Counted from the stretch's first letter, positions 27,550 through 36,168 are shown. The stretch is DNA of 64,000 bases from Streptosporangium album (GCF_014203795.1 NZ_JACHJU010000001.1:372001-436000), one strand, 5' to 3'. The notes: generated by a model from the sequence alone, not told the origin. Translations and numbers: made by a program.

Positions 27550-29796
27550 ATGGAGGCAGACACGAAGAGTGACACCGCCCGCACCGAGAGTCGCTTCATG
27601 TCCGTGGTGCGGCACGATCTACCCGCCTCTCTGGTGGTCTTCCTGATAGCGGTCCCTCTCTCCCTCGGCATAGCGGTGGCCTCGGGAGCACCCCTCGCGG
27701 CCGGTCTCATCGCCGCCGTGGTGGGGGGTGTGGTGGCGGGCTTCCTGGGCGGCTCTGCCGTCCAGGTGAGCGGCCCCGCCGCAGGGCTCTCCCTGGTGGT
27801 CGCCGATCTGGTCCTGACATACGGCTGGCGCGCCACCTGCATGATCACTCTGCTGGCGGGTGTCCTGCAGCTCCTCCTGGGGCTGTTCCGGGTCGCCCGC
27901 GCGGCGCTGGCGGTCTCTCCGGCCGTGGTGCACGGCATGCTCGCCGGAGTCGGCGCGGTGATCGCGCTCTCCCAGTTGCACATCGTGCTGGGCGGCAGCC
28001 CGCAACGCTCCGCCATCGAGAACCTGGTCGAACTGCCTCAGCAGATCATCCACAACCACAACCACGCGGTCTTCGTCGGCCTGCTCACCATCGCGGTCCT
28101 GGTCGGCTCGGCCCGGCTGCCACAGCGGCTGCGGATCGTCCCGGCGCCGCTGGCGGCCCTGCTGGTCGCGTCGGTGACCGCCGGGGTGTTCGGCTGGGAT
28201 GTCACCCGGGTCGACCTCTCCCAGAGCCTGAGCGAGTGGTCCACGCCGGTCTGGCCGCGAGGTGACTGGCACGCGGTCCTCGGAGCGGCGATGCTGGTCG
28301 CCCTGCTGGCCGGGGTGGAGTCGCTCCTGTGCTCGGTGGCCACCGACAAGCTGCACAACGGCAAGCGGGCCGACCTGGACAGGGAACTCACCGCCCAGGG
28401 CCTGGCCAACATGGTGACCGGCGCGCTGGGCGGCCTGCCCGTCGCGGGGGTCGTCGTACGCAGCGCGGCCAACGCCCGCGCGGGTGCGCGGAGCCACTGG
28501 TCGGCGATCCTGCACGGCGGGTGGATTCTGGTGCTCACGGTCTGTCTGGGATGGACGATCAGACTCATCCCCATGGAGGCGCTCGCCGCGCTGCTGGTCT
28601 TCATCGGCGTCCAGATGATCAACATGGGGCACCTGCGCAACCTGCGCGGCCACGGCGAGGTGCGGGTCTACGTCATCACCATGGCCGGAGTCGTGCTGCT
28701 CGGTCTCGCCGAAGGAGTGCTGTTCGGCCTGGGCCTCGCCGCGCTGTCCGCGCTGCGCCGCCTCACCTGGATCACCGTACGGGCCAGGCCCGAACCCGAC
28801 GGCCGATGGCATGTGCTGATCGGCGGCTCCCTGACCTTCCTCGGCGTGCCGAAGCTCACCTCGGAGCTGCAGGCCATCCCGTCCGGGGCGGGGGTCCAGC
28901 TGGACCTGAACATCGACTTCATGGACAACGCCGCCTTCGAGGCCGTCCATGCCTGGCGGCAGGAGCACGAGCGCGGCGGTGGCACGGTGGACATCGACGA
29001 GGTCCACGACGAGTGGTACGCCATGGCCGCCAGCGGCGCCCGGATGTTCCCTGCCAAGACGCCGCCGCGCGCGCCGGAGCGCTGGTGGCTGCCCTGGGCC
29101 CACCGGCGGAGACAGCCTGTCCCCGAGGGTCCCCGGCCCCTGACCCGGCACACGCCGGCGGCGGGCAGCCCCGCCGTACCGGACCTGCTCGCCGGGGCGC
29201 GGGAATTCCACCGTCGTACGGCGCCGCTGGTCCGTCCGTTCCTGCGTGCGATGGCACGCGGGCAGGAGCCCTCCCATCTCTTCATCACCTGCGCGGACTC
29301 CCGGGTCGTGCCGAGCCTGATCACGGCCAGCGGCCCGGGTGACCTGTTCACCGTCCGCAACATCGGCAACCTGGTGCCGCGCCGCGGCTCGGCGTCCCCG
29401 GACGACTCCGTGGCCGCGGCGATCGAGTACGCCACCGAGACGCTCAACATCCAGACCATCACGGTCTGCGGCCACTCCGGCTGTGGGGCCATGGCCGCGT
29501 TGCTGAGCGGTGGTGAGAAGGCGTCGTACATGCCGGCGCTCGATCGCTGGCTGCGCCATGGCAACCACAGCCTGGCCAGGTTCATCGCCGGCGAGAGCGA
29601 CGGCGCCGACGACGGCCCGCTGGACCGCCTCTGCAGGGTCAACGTGATCCAGCAGCTGGAGAACCTGCGGACCTATCCCGAGGTCGACCGGCTCGTCCGC
29701 GAGGGGCACCTGCAACTGGTGGGCCTCTACTTCGACATCGGCACGGCCCGGGTCCATGTCCTGGAAAAACCGCCGGTCACCGCCAGTCCGCTCTGA
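27550..29796 (+). CDS. SulP anion transporter fused to beta-carbonic anhydrase
   Basis: Bifunctional membrane protein, 748 aa. Residues about 20-410 form a SulP transporter with ten or more helices, including the GSAVQVSGPAAGLSLVVADL segment typical of SulP. A STAS-like linker (420-500) follows. The C-terminal domain is a beta-class carbonic anhydrase with zinc ligands Cys581, Asp583, His642 and Cys645 (FITCADSRVVPS and VCGHSGCGAM) plus FTVRNIGNLVP. Such fusions are thought to import bicarbonate and equilibrate it with CO2 (family knowledge). ATG 27550; the preceding gene ends 70 bases upstream. Confidence 0.94.
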   Translation: MEADTKSDTARTESRFMSVVRHDLPASLVVFLIAVPLSLGIAVASGAPLAAGLIAAVVGGVVAGFLGGSAVQVSGPAAGLSLVVADLVLTYGWRATCMITLLAGVLQLLLGLFRVARAALAVSPAVVHGMLAGVGAVIALSQLHIVLGGSPQRSAIENLVELPQQIIHNHNHAVFVGLLTIAVLVGSARLPQRLRIVPAPLAALLVASVTAGVFGWDVTRVDLSQSLSEWSTPVWPRGDWHAVLGAAMLVALLAGVESLLCSVATDKLHNGKRADLDRELTAQGLANMVTGALGGLPVAGVVVRSAANARAGARSHWSAILHGGWILVLTVCLGWTIRLIPMEALAALLVFIGVQMINMGHLRNLRGHGEVRVYVITMAGVVLLGLAEGVLFGLGLAALSALRRLTWITVRARPEPDGRWHVLIGGSLTFLGVPKLTSELQAIPSGAGVQLDLNIDFMDNAAFEAVHAWRQEHERGGGTVDIDEVHDEWYAMAASGARMFPAKTPPRAPERWWLPWAHRRRQPVPEGPRPLTRHTPAAGSPAVPDLLAGAREFHRRTAPLVRPFLRAMARGQEPSHLFITCADSRVVPSLITASGPGDLFTVRNIGNLVPRRGSASPDDSVAAAIEYATETLNIQTITVCGHSGCGAMAALLSGGEKASYMPALDRWLRHGNHSLARFIAGESDGADDGPLDRLCRVNVIQQLENLRTYPEVDRLVREGHLQLVGLYFDIGTARVHVLEKPPVTASPL

Positions 29797-29968
29797 GCGG
29801 ACGGCTTGCGCCAAGGCCCACGCGGCGGGGCTGCGCTGCCGTCCCGTCGCCGAGACCGTCCGCGACACCTGGGCCTGGCTCCGCGACCTCCCGGCACAGG
29901 ATCGTTCCTTCGGCAGGCACGGCATCGACCCCGAGAAGGAGGCCGCGATCCTCGCCGAGTGGGCATAG
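29797..29968 (+). pseudogene. Tail fragment of an NAD-dependent epimerase/reductase
   Basis: Immediately after the transporter stop, one frame reads AHAAGLRCRPVAETVRDTW, then DRSFGRHGIDPEKEAAILAEWA and a stop. These are the two closing motifs of extended short-chain epimerase/dehydratase proteins (AGL-x-RP-ETV-DTW and GI-P-KE--LL--W). No Rossmann-fold part remains and no start codon is close, so it is a leftover 3-prime end of a deleted gene. Recognition is from memory of the family. Confidence 0.6.
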
Positions 29969-29983
29969 GGGAAGGCCGCGCTG

Positions 29984-30667
29984 TCAGGCGTGGCCGTCGA
30001 GGAGCCCGGCGTCGTGGACGAGCAGCGCGATCTGGACACGGTTGTTGAGGCCGAGCTTGGCCAGGATGGCGGAGACATGGGTCTTGACCGTGGGGACGCC
30101 GAGGTAGAGCACGGCGGCGATCTCGGCGTTGGACCTGGCCTGGCCGACCGCGAGGGCGACCTCGCGCTCGCGGTCGTTCAACAGGGCCAGGCGGTCCGTG
30201 GCGTGGCTGCGACGCCGGTCGTGGTCTCCGTCGGCGACCCGGGCGATGAGGCGCCGGGTCACCGACGGGGACAGGACCGGGTGGCCCCGGGCCACCTGGC
30301 GCACCGCGGTCACGATCTCCTCGGGTGGGGTGTCCTTGAGGAGGAATCCGGCGGCTCCGGCACGGAGGGCGCGCAGGACGTGCCCGTCGGCGTCGAAGGT
30401 GGTCAGAACGATGACCTCCGGTGCGCGGCCGCGGGCGCGCAGGCTCTCGGTGGCGGTCAGCCCGTCCATCATGGGCATCCTGATGTCCATCAGGATCACG
30501 TCGGGGGCGTGCCGGTCGACCAGGGCGAGCGCCTGGGCGCCGTCACCCGCCTGGGCGACCACCCGGATGTCGGAGGCGCCGCCCAGCATCATCGCCAGGC
30601 CGGCGCGGACCAGCGGGTCGTCGTCGACGATGAGCACGCCGATCGCCGGGGGCTCGGGGGTGCTCAC
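29984..30667 (-). CDS. NarL/LuxR-type response regulator
   Basis: 227 aa. The receiver domain has VLIVDDDPLVRAGL, the phospho-Asp in VILMDIRMPMMDG, TTFD and the Lys of FLLKDTPPEE. The C-terminal LuxR helix-turn-helix reads LNDREREVALAVGQARSN, ending TVKTHVSAILAKLGLNNRVQ. GTG 30667 would overlap the kinase stop as GTGA, the pattern used by other operons here; an ATG three codons upstream is also possible. Partner of the kinase just upstream. Targets unknown; the palindrome at 31847 in front of the operon is a candidate self-regulatory site. Confidence 0.9.
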   Translation of the reverse strand: MSTPEPPAIGVLIVDDDPLVRAGLAMMLGGASDIRVVAQAGDGAQALALVDRHAPDVILMDIRMPMMDGLTATESLRARGRAPEVIVLTTFDADGHVLRALRAGAAGFLLKDTPPEEIVTAVRQVARGHPVLSPSVTRRLIARVADGDHDRRRSHATDRLALLNDREREVALAVGQARSNAEIAAVLYLGVPTVKTHVSAILAKLGLNNRVQIALLVHDAGLLDGHA

Positions 30668-31818
30668 GGTGCCCATGGTAGCCAGGCCGCCAGCCGCCAG
30701 CCGCCGTCGGCGGCGGGTCCGTGCTCCAGGTGCCCACCGGCCAGGTCGACACGTTCGGCCAGGCCCACCAGCCCCTGACCGGGCCGCCCGCCGGGCATGG
30801 GCGCCGCGGCGGGGGCGGTGTTGCCCACCTCCACGGTCAGTCCCCGGCCCGGTGCCCCCGCCAGGCGTATGCGCACCCCGGCTCCCGGGGCGTGCTTGCG
30901 GGCGTTGGTCAGGGCCTCCTGCACGATCCGGTAGGCGGTGCGGCCCACCCGGTCCGGGGCGGTCCCGACGACGTCCTCAGACAGGTCCACCCGCATCCCG
31001 GCCTGACCTGACTCGTCGGCGAGTTGCCGGACGTCGGCCAGGGTGGGCTGGGGCAGCTCGCCGACCGGGGCGCGGAGCACGCCGACGACCTCACGCAGGT
31101 CCTGCAGCGCCTGGTGAGCGCTCTCCCTGATCACCTTGGCCGCGCGGGCCACGTCTTCCGCGGGGGCGTCGGGGCGATATTCCAGCGCGCCGGCGTGCAC
31201 GCTCAGCAGCGACAGCCGGTGGCCGAGCACGTCGTGAATCTCCCGGGCGATCGCCTCGCGGACGTGGTGCTGGGCCTGCTCGGCGCGGAGGAGGCTCTCG
31301 GTCTCGGCGCGGGCCGCGCGGTCACGCAACGAGAGCACGAGCTCGCGCCGGTGGTGGACGAACAGGCCCCAGCCGACCGCGGCGCCCTGGAGGGCGACAC
31401 CGAACGCCAGCAGCAGAAGAGAGGACGTATCCGGCTCGGGACGCAGTACGACGTAGACGACGGCCGTGAGCAGGCTCAACACGAAGACGGCCGCCGTGGT
31501 CCGCGGGTGCCGGTGCACCGCGACCGTGAACAGCGCCGCCAGCATCGCACCGGCGACCAACTCGAAGAACGCCGACAGGGTGACCAGCACCACGGCGAGC
31601 TCGACCGGCCGGCGGCGGCGCAGCCACAGAGCGGCGCAGCTCAACGCTCCGGCGAGCTGGTCGAGGTTGAACAGCCACCTCGGTGACAGGAAGGGTGCCT
31701 GCAGGCGCTCGGCGGACACCAGGAGCCCGAAGGCGACCGCGAGCAGGAACAGGGCGATGTCCACGGCCCAGTCGCGGGGGCTCCGCCGGGGCGCGGAGGC
31801 GGTCACAGATCCATTCAT
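30664..31818 (-). CDS. NarL-type sensor histidine kinase
   Basis: 384 aa. Five to six membrane helices occupy about 15-160 (DIALFLLAVAFGLLV, LAVVLVTLSAFFELVAG and so on). The HisKA_3 dimerisation box is AIAREIHDVLGHRLSLLSVHA, with the phospho-His in EIHDVLGH, and a short HATPase domain follows (EALTNARKHAPGA, GQGLVGLAERVDLAGG). ATG 31818 has GGGAAGG just upstream; an earlier in-frame start would read through the 32-bp palindrome and is unlikely. Forms an operon with the regulator downstream. The signal sensed is not apparent. Confidence 0.88.
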   Translation of the reverse strand: MNGSVTASAPRRSPRDWAVDIALFLLAVAFGLLVSAERLQAPFLSPRWLFNLDQLAGALSCAALWLRRRRPVELAVVLVTLSAFFELVAGAMLAALFTVAVHRHPRTTAAVFVLSLLTAVVYVVLRPEPDTSSLLLLAFGVALQGAAVGWGLFVHHRRELVLSLRDRAARAETESLLRAEQAQHHVREAIAREIHDVLGHRLSLLSVHAGALEYRPDAPAEDVARAAKVIRESAHQALQDLREVVGVLRAPVGELPQPTLADVRQLADESGQAGMRVDLSEDVVGTAPDRVGRTAYRIVQEALTNARKHAPGAGVRIRLAGAPGRGLTVEVGNTAPAAAPMPGGRPGQGLVGLAERVDLAGGHLEHGPAADGGWRLAAWLPWAP

Positions 31819-31846
31819 CCTTCCCGGAGCGTACGGCGTCGGAGGA

Positions 31847-31878
31847 GGTATCGGCCGTTGCGCGCAGCGGCCGATACC
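31847..31878. promoter_or_regulatory. 32-bp palindrome upstream of the kinase operon
   Basis: GGTATCGGCCG and CGGCCGATACC form perfect 11-base arms around a ten-base centre that itself contains TGCGCGCA. It begins 29 bases upstream of the kinase start and also precedes the divergent membrane-protein genes at 31997. Position and symmetry fit an operator, possibly for the adjacent regulator. Confidence 0.55.
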
Positions 31879-31996
31879 AAAGTCTCGGCACACGGTACTT
31901 CCGTCGGCCATGACGGCCGGGAGCGGCTACACCGGTCGAGGTGGGAGATCCCGATGACCGATCCCCGGCCACGGCACCGATCCCTAGCGTCGAACC

Positions 31997-32227
31997 ATGC
32001 GTAAAGCCATCCAGTCGCTGGGGGTCGTCATGGTCCTCGAGGGCGTCAGCGGGACCATCGACCACCTGGCCGTCCAGCCCTTCTTCGGGCTGTTCCTCAA
32101 CTTCTTCAACCGCGTGATCGTCAGCCGCGTGGACTTCCTGGCCGACCACGCGCTCTACGCGAACCTGAGCCTGGCGGCCCTGGGGGTCGTCGTGGTCGTC
32201 GCCGCCGACCGGACCCAGCCGTCGTGA
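31997..32227 (+). CDS. Small membrane protein, 76 aa
   Basis: Two hydrophobic segments (LGVVMVLEGVSGTIDHLAV and LYANLSLAALGVVVVVAAD) flank a central region FFGLFLNFFNRVIVSRVDFL. No known domain. The frame overlaps the next gene by four bases (GTGA), which supports both being real and co-expressed. ATG 31997 has no strong ribosome site. It diverges from the NarL-type kinase operon and may belong to its regulon. Role unknown. Confidence 0.65.
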   Translation: MRKAIQSLGVVMVLEGVSGTIDHLAVQPFFGLFLNFFNRVIVSRVDFLADHALYANLSLAALGVVVVVAADRTQPS

Positions 32228-33300
32228 CGTCCAGGATCGCCTCACCCGATCCGCAGCCCCAGGGGCACCGGCCCGCGTCCGCCCCGGCCGACCACCCCGG
32301 TGGCTCCGGGCGCACGGCCCGACCCGCCTCTCGTGGGGGGCGGGCGCTACGACGCATCGCACCCGCGGTCGGGCTGTTCTTCCTCGCCCCGCTCATCGCC
32401 GAGTATCTGCTCGGCAACATCCCCACATCCGAGATCGCGGGCGCGCTCCTCCTCGCGCCGATGTATGGCGGCGGGGCGGTCCTCATCCGCGAGGCGGCCC
32501 GCCGTACCGGGCGCGGCTGGCCCACTGTCATCCTGCTGGCCTCGGCATACGGTGTGCTCGAAGCGGGCCTGCTCGACCAGTCGCTGTTCAACCCGTCCTT
32601 CGAGGGCTACGACTTCCAGGGCGCCGCGCACATCCCGGTTCTGGGGATCAGCGCCCACTATGTTCTGACCTTCGTCGGCGGGCACGCGATCTGGAGCATC
32701 GGGGTCCCGATCGCCGTCGTCGAGACCCTGGTCCCCCGTCGGAGCACCACCCCCTGGCTGGGCGGGTCCGGCCTGGCCGTCACCTGCCTCCTTTTCGTCT
32801 CCGGCTCCGCCGTCATCTTCTACGGCATATCCGAAGACGAACGGTTTCTGGCGTCGGCGTCCCAGGTGATCGGCGCCGCTGCCGTGATCGCGATCCTGAT
32901 CGGTACCGCGTTCGCCGTCGGGCGGCGTCCCCGGCCGAGGATCGACCGCCGGGCACCGGATCCGTGGCTGGTCGGCACGGTCGCCCTGGCCGTGTCGGGA
33001 CTGTTCTTCGTCCGGCCCGAAAGCTGGCCGGGCACCGCCCTCGGCGTCGCGCTCATCGCCCTGATGACAACGGTGGTCGCCCGGTGGTCGCGGCGTGCGG
33101 GATGGGCCGCCTCCCACCGGCTCGCACTGGCCGGCGGCGCGCTGCTGACCTACGTCTGGGCCGGTTTCCTCCTGCTCTCCCTGGAGAACTCCGCGAGCAC
33201 CGCCAACCTGATCGGCCAGGCGATTCTCGCTCTCGGCGCGGTCGTCCTCCTCGCCGTGGCCGCCCGAAGGACGAGACGGACATGGACGGCGGCGCCATGA
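32224..33300 (+). CDS. Polytopic membrane protein, 358 aa
   Basis: After a Pro/Arg-rich cytoplasmic tail (1-40), about nine hydrophobic helices follow. A distinctive early segment reads LFFLAPLIAEYLLGNIPTSE, then MYGGGAVLIREAARRTGRGW and EAGLLDQSLFNPSF; these look like a conserved actinobacterial membrane family but I cannot name it. There is no catalytic motif I trust. Start GTG 32224 overlaps the preceding small gene. Ends with a basic tail (RRTRRTWTAAP). Function unknown. Confidence 0.75.
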   Translation: MTSRIASPDPQPQGHRPASAPADHPGGSGRTARPASRGGRALRRIAPAVGLFFLAPLIAEYLLGNIPTSEIAGALLLAPMYGGGAVLIREAARRTGRGWPTVILLASAYGVLEAGLLDQSLFNPSFEGYDFQGAAHIPVLGISAHYVLTFVGGHAIWSIGVPIAVVETLVPRRSTTPWLGGSGLAVTCLLFVSGSAVIFYGISEDERFLASASQVIGAAAVIAILIGTAFAVGRRPRPRIDRRAPDPWLVGTVALAVSGLFFVRPESWPGTALGVALIALMTTVVARWSRRAGWAASHRLALAGGALLTYVWAGFLLLSLENSASTANLIGQAILALGAVVLLAVAARRTRRTWTAAP

Positions 33301-33451
33301 GCCGGCCGATCCGACCGGCCTCATCAGCGACGGCATCCGTTTCGGGGACGAAAACCTCGTGGCCGAGCAGACGGATCGATCTTCCTCCGCCGAGGACGGT
33401 TGATCCGTCCCAGCCGGGGAAACGGAGGGTACAAAGAGAAGAGGCTCCGCC

Positions 33452-33808
33452 ATGACCGATGCTCTGCGCCTGCCGGTGAGGTCCCAGGACACGACGCTGA
33501 TCCTGCGGCCCGAAGGGGAGCTTGACGTGAACACGGCGGTGCAGTTGCAGGACTGGCTGGACGACTACCTCGACGGCGGCCCCCGCGCGACGACCCTGGT
33601 GGACCTGTCCGGCCTCACCTTCATCGACTCCCCCGGGTTGGCTGTGCTGCTGGCCATGCGCCGGCGACTGGCCGACGGCGACGCGGTCGTCGCCTACGCC
33701 GACCCGGCCCCGCAACCCGCGCGGCTGCTGCGCATCACGGGCCTGGCGGCCAACCTGCCGGTCTTCGACACGCTGGACGAGGCCCTGCGGTCGCTGGACG
33801 CCGGGTAG
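33452..33808 (+). CDS. STAS-domain anti-sigma factor antagonist
   Basis: 118 aa, a single STAS domain. The switch segment is VDLSGLTFIDSPGLAVLLAM; the Ser in DSPGL corresponds to the residue phosphorylated by anti-sigma kinases in SpoIIAA/RsbV proteins. The end reads LLRITGLAANLPVFDTLDEAL, as usual. ATG 33452. It is one of three STAS genes within 1.7 kb, but no anti-sigma kinase or sigma factor lies beside them, so the partner must be encoded elsewhere. Confidence 0.88.
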   Translation: MTDALRLPVRSQDTTLILRPEGELDVNTAVQLQDWLDDYLDGGPRATTLVDLSGLTFIDSPGLAVLLAMRRRLADGDAVVAYADPAPQPARLLRITGLAANLPVFDTLDEALRSLDAG

Positions 33809-33841
33809 CGGTGGAGGACCGGCGATCCGTCCGGCCGGAGG

Positions 33842-34213
33842 TCAGGAGCGGGATCGCAGGGAGGCGACGGCGTCGGCGGCGGTGGGCTGCACCGCGAAGG
33901 CCTGGACGAGCCCGGTCACCCGGAAGATCCTGTTCAGCCGGGAGTTGAGGCCGGTCAGGACGACGCTGCCGCCGCGCTCCGACAGCAGCGTGCGAATGGC
34001 GAGGAAAATCCTGATACCGGTGGAATCGCAGAAGTCCAGAGCGGTCAGGTCCAGCACCAGGTCACGATGGTCCGGGGTGAGAACGGTGCGGATGTCGGCG
34101 CGCAACTGCTCGGCGTTGGTGAAATCGAGGTCCCCGGACAGGGCGACTACGGGCACGGACGCCACAGACTGCTGCGCCCCGTCCTCAAGGGTGAATCGGA
34201 CGACGGCGGTCAC
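33842..34213 (-). CDS. STAS-domain anti-sigma factor antagonist
   Basis: 123 aa, convergent with the previous STAS gene. The switch motif is LDLTALDFCDSTGIRIFLAI, with DSTGI carrying the phosphorylatable Ser/Thr. The final section RLNRIFRVTGLVQAFAVQPT is the usual helix before the C-terminus. GTG start at 34213. Closely resembles RsbV/BldG-like antagonists. Regulation by partner-switching is inferred from family only. Confidence 0.88.
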   Translation of the reverse strand: MTAVVRFTLEDGAQQSVASVPVVALSGDLDFTNAEQLRADIRTVLTPDHRDLVLDLTALDFCDSTGIRIFLAIRTLLSERGGSVVLTGLNSRLNRIFRVTGLVQAFAVQPTAADAVASLRSRS

Positions 34214-34652
34214 CGGGATATCCCTCCAATCGGAGCGGACAGGGCGTCGATGACGGGAAGCCGGTGCCGGTCGCCATGGCGGCCGGCGAGGCGTTCACAT
34301 CGCTCACCCGCTTGCTCACATCCTTCACGGAGCACTCAACGGGTCGCCCCGCAGGCGAGATCACTGCAGGGACGGCCACGCACATCCTACCTGTCGCCCC
34401 GAACGCCTCTCCAGCCGTCACGCCGACGGCTCCTCTCTTCCGGCCGGTCCCACCCGCTCCCGATGCCGATGCCGTATCCGGGTCCGGGACCGGGTCCGGC
34501 CACATGCGTCACGCGGCGACCGGGACGAGGTCTCGTCGGCTGGTCAGGCCGATGTGCTCACCGTAAGCCTCACCTCACGTATGAAGAGATCTCCGGCACT
34601 GATAGGAAGGTGTACGGCCTGCGCTGAAACCCGCGGACGTGAGGAGCCTGTC
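34214..34652. other. Gene-free stretch between two STAS genes
   Basis: About 440 bases separate the minus-strand STAS gene from the plus-strand one. Open frames here have unnatural composition for this genome and no similarity I recognise. It should hold two divergent promoters. The stretch CCGATGCCGATGCCG and GGGTCCGGGACCGGG near 34457-34498 is simple-sequence in character. Confidence 0.4.
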
Positions 34653-35093
34653 ATGCTGTTCGAGGCCGGGCGTGGCCCGGCATTCACCCTCTCATGCGAC
34701 GTGCACGAGAGGGCGACCATCATCCGTGTCGGCGGAGAGCTCGGGTTCACCTCGGCTCCGCTCCTCCGGGAGCAGCTGGACCGTTTCCGGGGGCCCGGTA
34801 CGGCCTTCCTCATCGTGGATCTGACGGATGTCACCTTCTGCGATTCGGTCGGGCTGAGCGAGCTGGTCTCCGCCCTGCAGCACAGTGAGGCCGTGGGCAC
34901 CCGGTTCGCGCTCAGCGGCGTTCACGGCTACCTGGCGCGCGTGCTGACCATCACCGGTCTCCGCAAGACCTTCGAGATCCATCCCGGCCCCGAGGACGCG
35001 CTGCGCCAGGCGTCGGCGGCCCGGCCTGACGGCGGGCGTGCCGGCTCGCCGGAGCCGGACGACGCCCCGCCTCCGCCCGCGCCCGCGTCATGA
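34653..35093 (+). CDS. STAS-domain protein with proline-rich tail
   Basis: 146 aa. AGGAG lies seven bases before ATG 34653, which decides the start; the frame is open 33 codons earlier. STAS core: ATIIRVGGELGFTSAPLLREQL, the switch VDLTDVTFCDSVGLSEL, then GYLARVLTITGLRKTFEIHP. In the switch loop DSVGL keeps the Ser. A disordered tail of about 30 residues (PEPDDAPPPPAPAS) is extra compared with minimal antagonists. Third STAS protein in this cluster. Confidence 0.87.
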   Translation: MLFEAGRGPAFTLSCDVHERATIIRVGGELGFTSAPLLREQLDRFRGPGTAFLIVDLTDVTFCDSVGLSELVSALQHSEAVGTRFALSGVHGYLARVLTITGLRKTFEIHPGPEDALRQASAARPDGGRAGSPEPDDAPPPPAPAS

Positions 35094-35211
35094 CCGGTCC
35101 TCGCCAGGCACCCGCACCGGAGGGTGGTGTGGTCTCAAGTCGCCTGCAAGCCCGCTGTCCTATCTCTTGAGACGTACGGAAGTCCCATCCCCAGTCTCAG
35201 GAGAGAAGATC

Positions 35212-35328
35212 ATGCGTGGTGCCCTGCGCTTTTCCCTCGGATTCACCACCGCCGTTCTGGCGCTCGGCCTGCCGTCCACCGCGACGGCGGGGACGGGCAC
35301 ATCGGCGGCATCCGCCGCAGCGATCTGA
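35212..35328 (+). CDS. 38-aa putative secreted peptide
   Basis: A near-ideal ribosome site (CAGGAGAGAAG, six bases) precedes ATG 35212. The product starts MRGALRFSLGFTTAVLALGL, followed by PSTATAGTGTSAASAAAI and a stop. This is a textbook Sec signal peptide with cleavage expected after ATA or TAG, leaving a mature peptide of only about a dozen residues. Either it is a genuine exported micropeptide or the 5-prime end of a secreted-protein gene truncated by an early stop. I do not see the missing domain in any frame downstream. Confidence 0.5.
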   Translation: MRGALRFSLGFTTAVLALGLPSTATAGTGTSAASAAAI

Positions 35329-35655
35329 GACGGGAACGCCTTCTCCCGGCACTCCGGCCCCCCGGTCGTTACCGTCTCGTGAGCGGTCTCCTCGGCGGCT
35401 CCGTCAACGGCACCGACGATCGATTCGAGGATCTGGCTCGCTCGGTGCCTGTTCGCGCGGTGAGGGGCGCGCTTGTTGCGTCGGATGCTCTTTCTCGAAC
35501 TCTTGTCGTTCTCACCGTAGGCATTGCGGCGATCCTTGGCGTAACTCAGCCGCTTAGCTTGCCTTTTAACCTCTGGCCTGCTGCATTGCGGCTCTGGCTG
35601 TCTCCATGCGGGATCCGGTTTCCCCTGTCGGAGGCAGGGCTGCCATAGTCGTTAG
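35329..35655. other. Gene-free stretch, AT-richer
   Basis: About 330 bases after the small secreted peptide. Base composition shifts away from the GC-ending bias of the left side around 35440, the first visible sign of the accessory region. No frame shows a recognisable protein and no strong hairpin is present. Confidence 0.4.
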
Positions 35656-36168
35656 GTGGATCATCGTTCCCGCCCCTGGGTTCAGCGACGGTTGCGGTCG
35701 CTGGTTTGGCTGGAGTTGCTCAATATCCCACTGCAGGCGGTGGTCTGGTTCGGCGTGGTGGGGTTTCCGGTGACAGCGGGAAACAGCGTGGGTTTCGCGT
35801 TGTTCGCGCTTCTCTTGCTGGAGGGAGCCGGGTATTGGTTTGCCAAACTCCGCCAGATCGCCACGCGAAACAGGTCCCTCCCAGGAGCTGGAGCCTTCGT
35901 GGTCGCCCGCAGGGGTAACGTTGCCGTGCTGGTCGCTGGATTGCTGTTCATCGTCTGGGCGGTGGTGATCGATCCGGGGGCGGGAAGCTGGCCCGGTCTG
36001 GGGTTCGGGCTGTTTGCGGTGCTGGAGCATGTGAATTACTTCCATGTCCAGCTCATGTACGACACCGCTGAGGATCTCCGCTACCTGCGCTCGCGTGGCT
36101 TGCGCCGCGCCCATCTGGCCCGCGATCTCGCAGTCCAAGGAAGAGTGCGTCGCCTATCGCGCCCGTGA
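35656..36168 (+). CDS. Hypothetical membrane protein, 170 aa
   Basis: Four hydrophobic segments: LLNIPLQAVVWFGVVGF, VGFALFALLLLEGAGYWFA, VAVLVAGLLFIVWAVVI and GLGFGLFAVLEHVNYFHV. The last is followed by QLMYDTAEDLRYLRSRGLRRAHLARDL (a charged cytoplasmic tail). GTG 35656 is the likely start, in TTAGGTGG. I recognise it only as a recurrent small actinobacterial membrane family without assigned function. It is followed by the transposase at 36323. Confidence 0.65.
   Translation: MDHRSRPWVQRRLRSLVWLELLNIPLQAVVWFGVVGFPVTAGNSVGFALFALLLLEGAGYWFAKLRQIATRNRSLPGAGAFVVARRGNVAVLVAGLLFIVWAVVIDPGAGSWPGLGFGLFAVLEHVNYFHVQLMYDTAEDLRYLRSRGLRRAHLARDLAVQGRVRRLSRP

Noticed and set aside
26421-28016. 531-codon minus-strand frame opposite the Pro-rich protein
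   Set aside because: Composition is that of an antisense shadow and it overlaps two supported genes.
27619-30078. Long minus-strand frame opposite the SulP-carbonic anhydrase gene
   Set aside because: No recognisable protein; the plus-strand gene explains the sequence with all catalytic motifs.
34264-34566. 100-codon frame between two STAS genes
   Set aside because: No ribosome site, odd Pro/Thr/Ala composition and likely promoter region.
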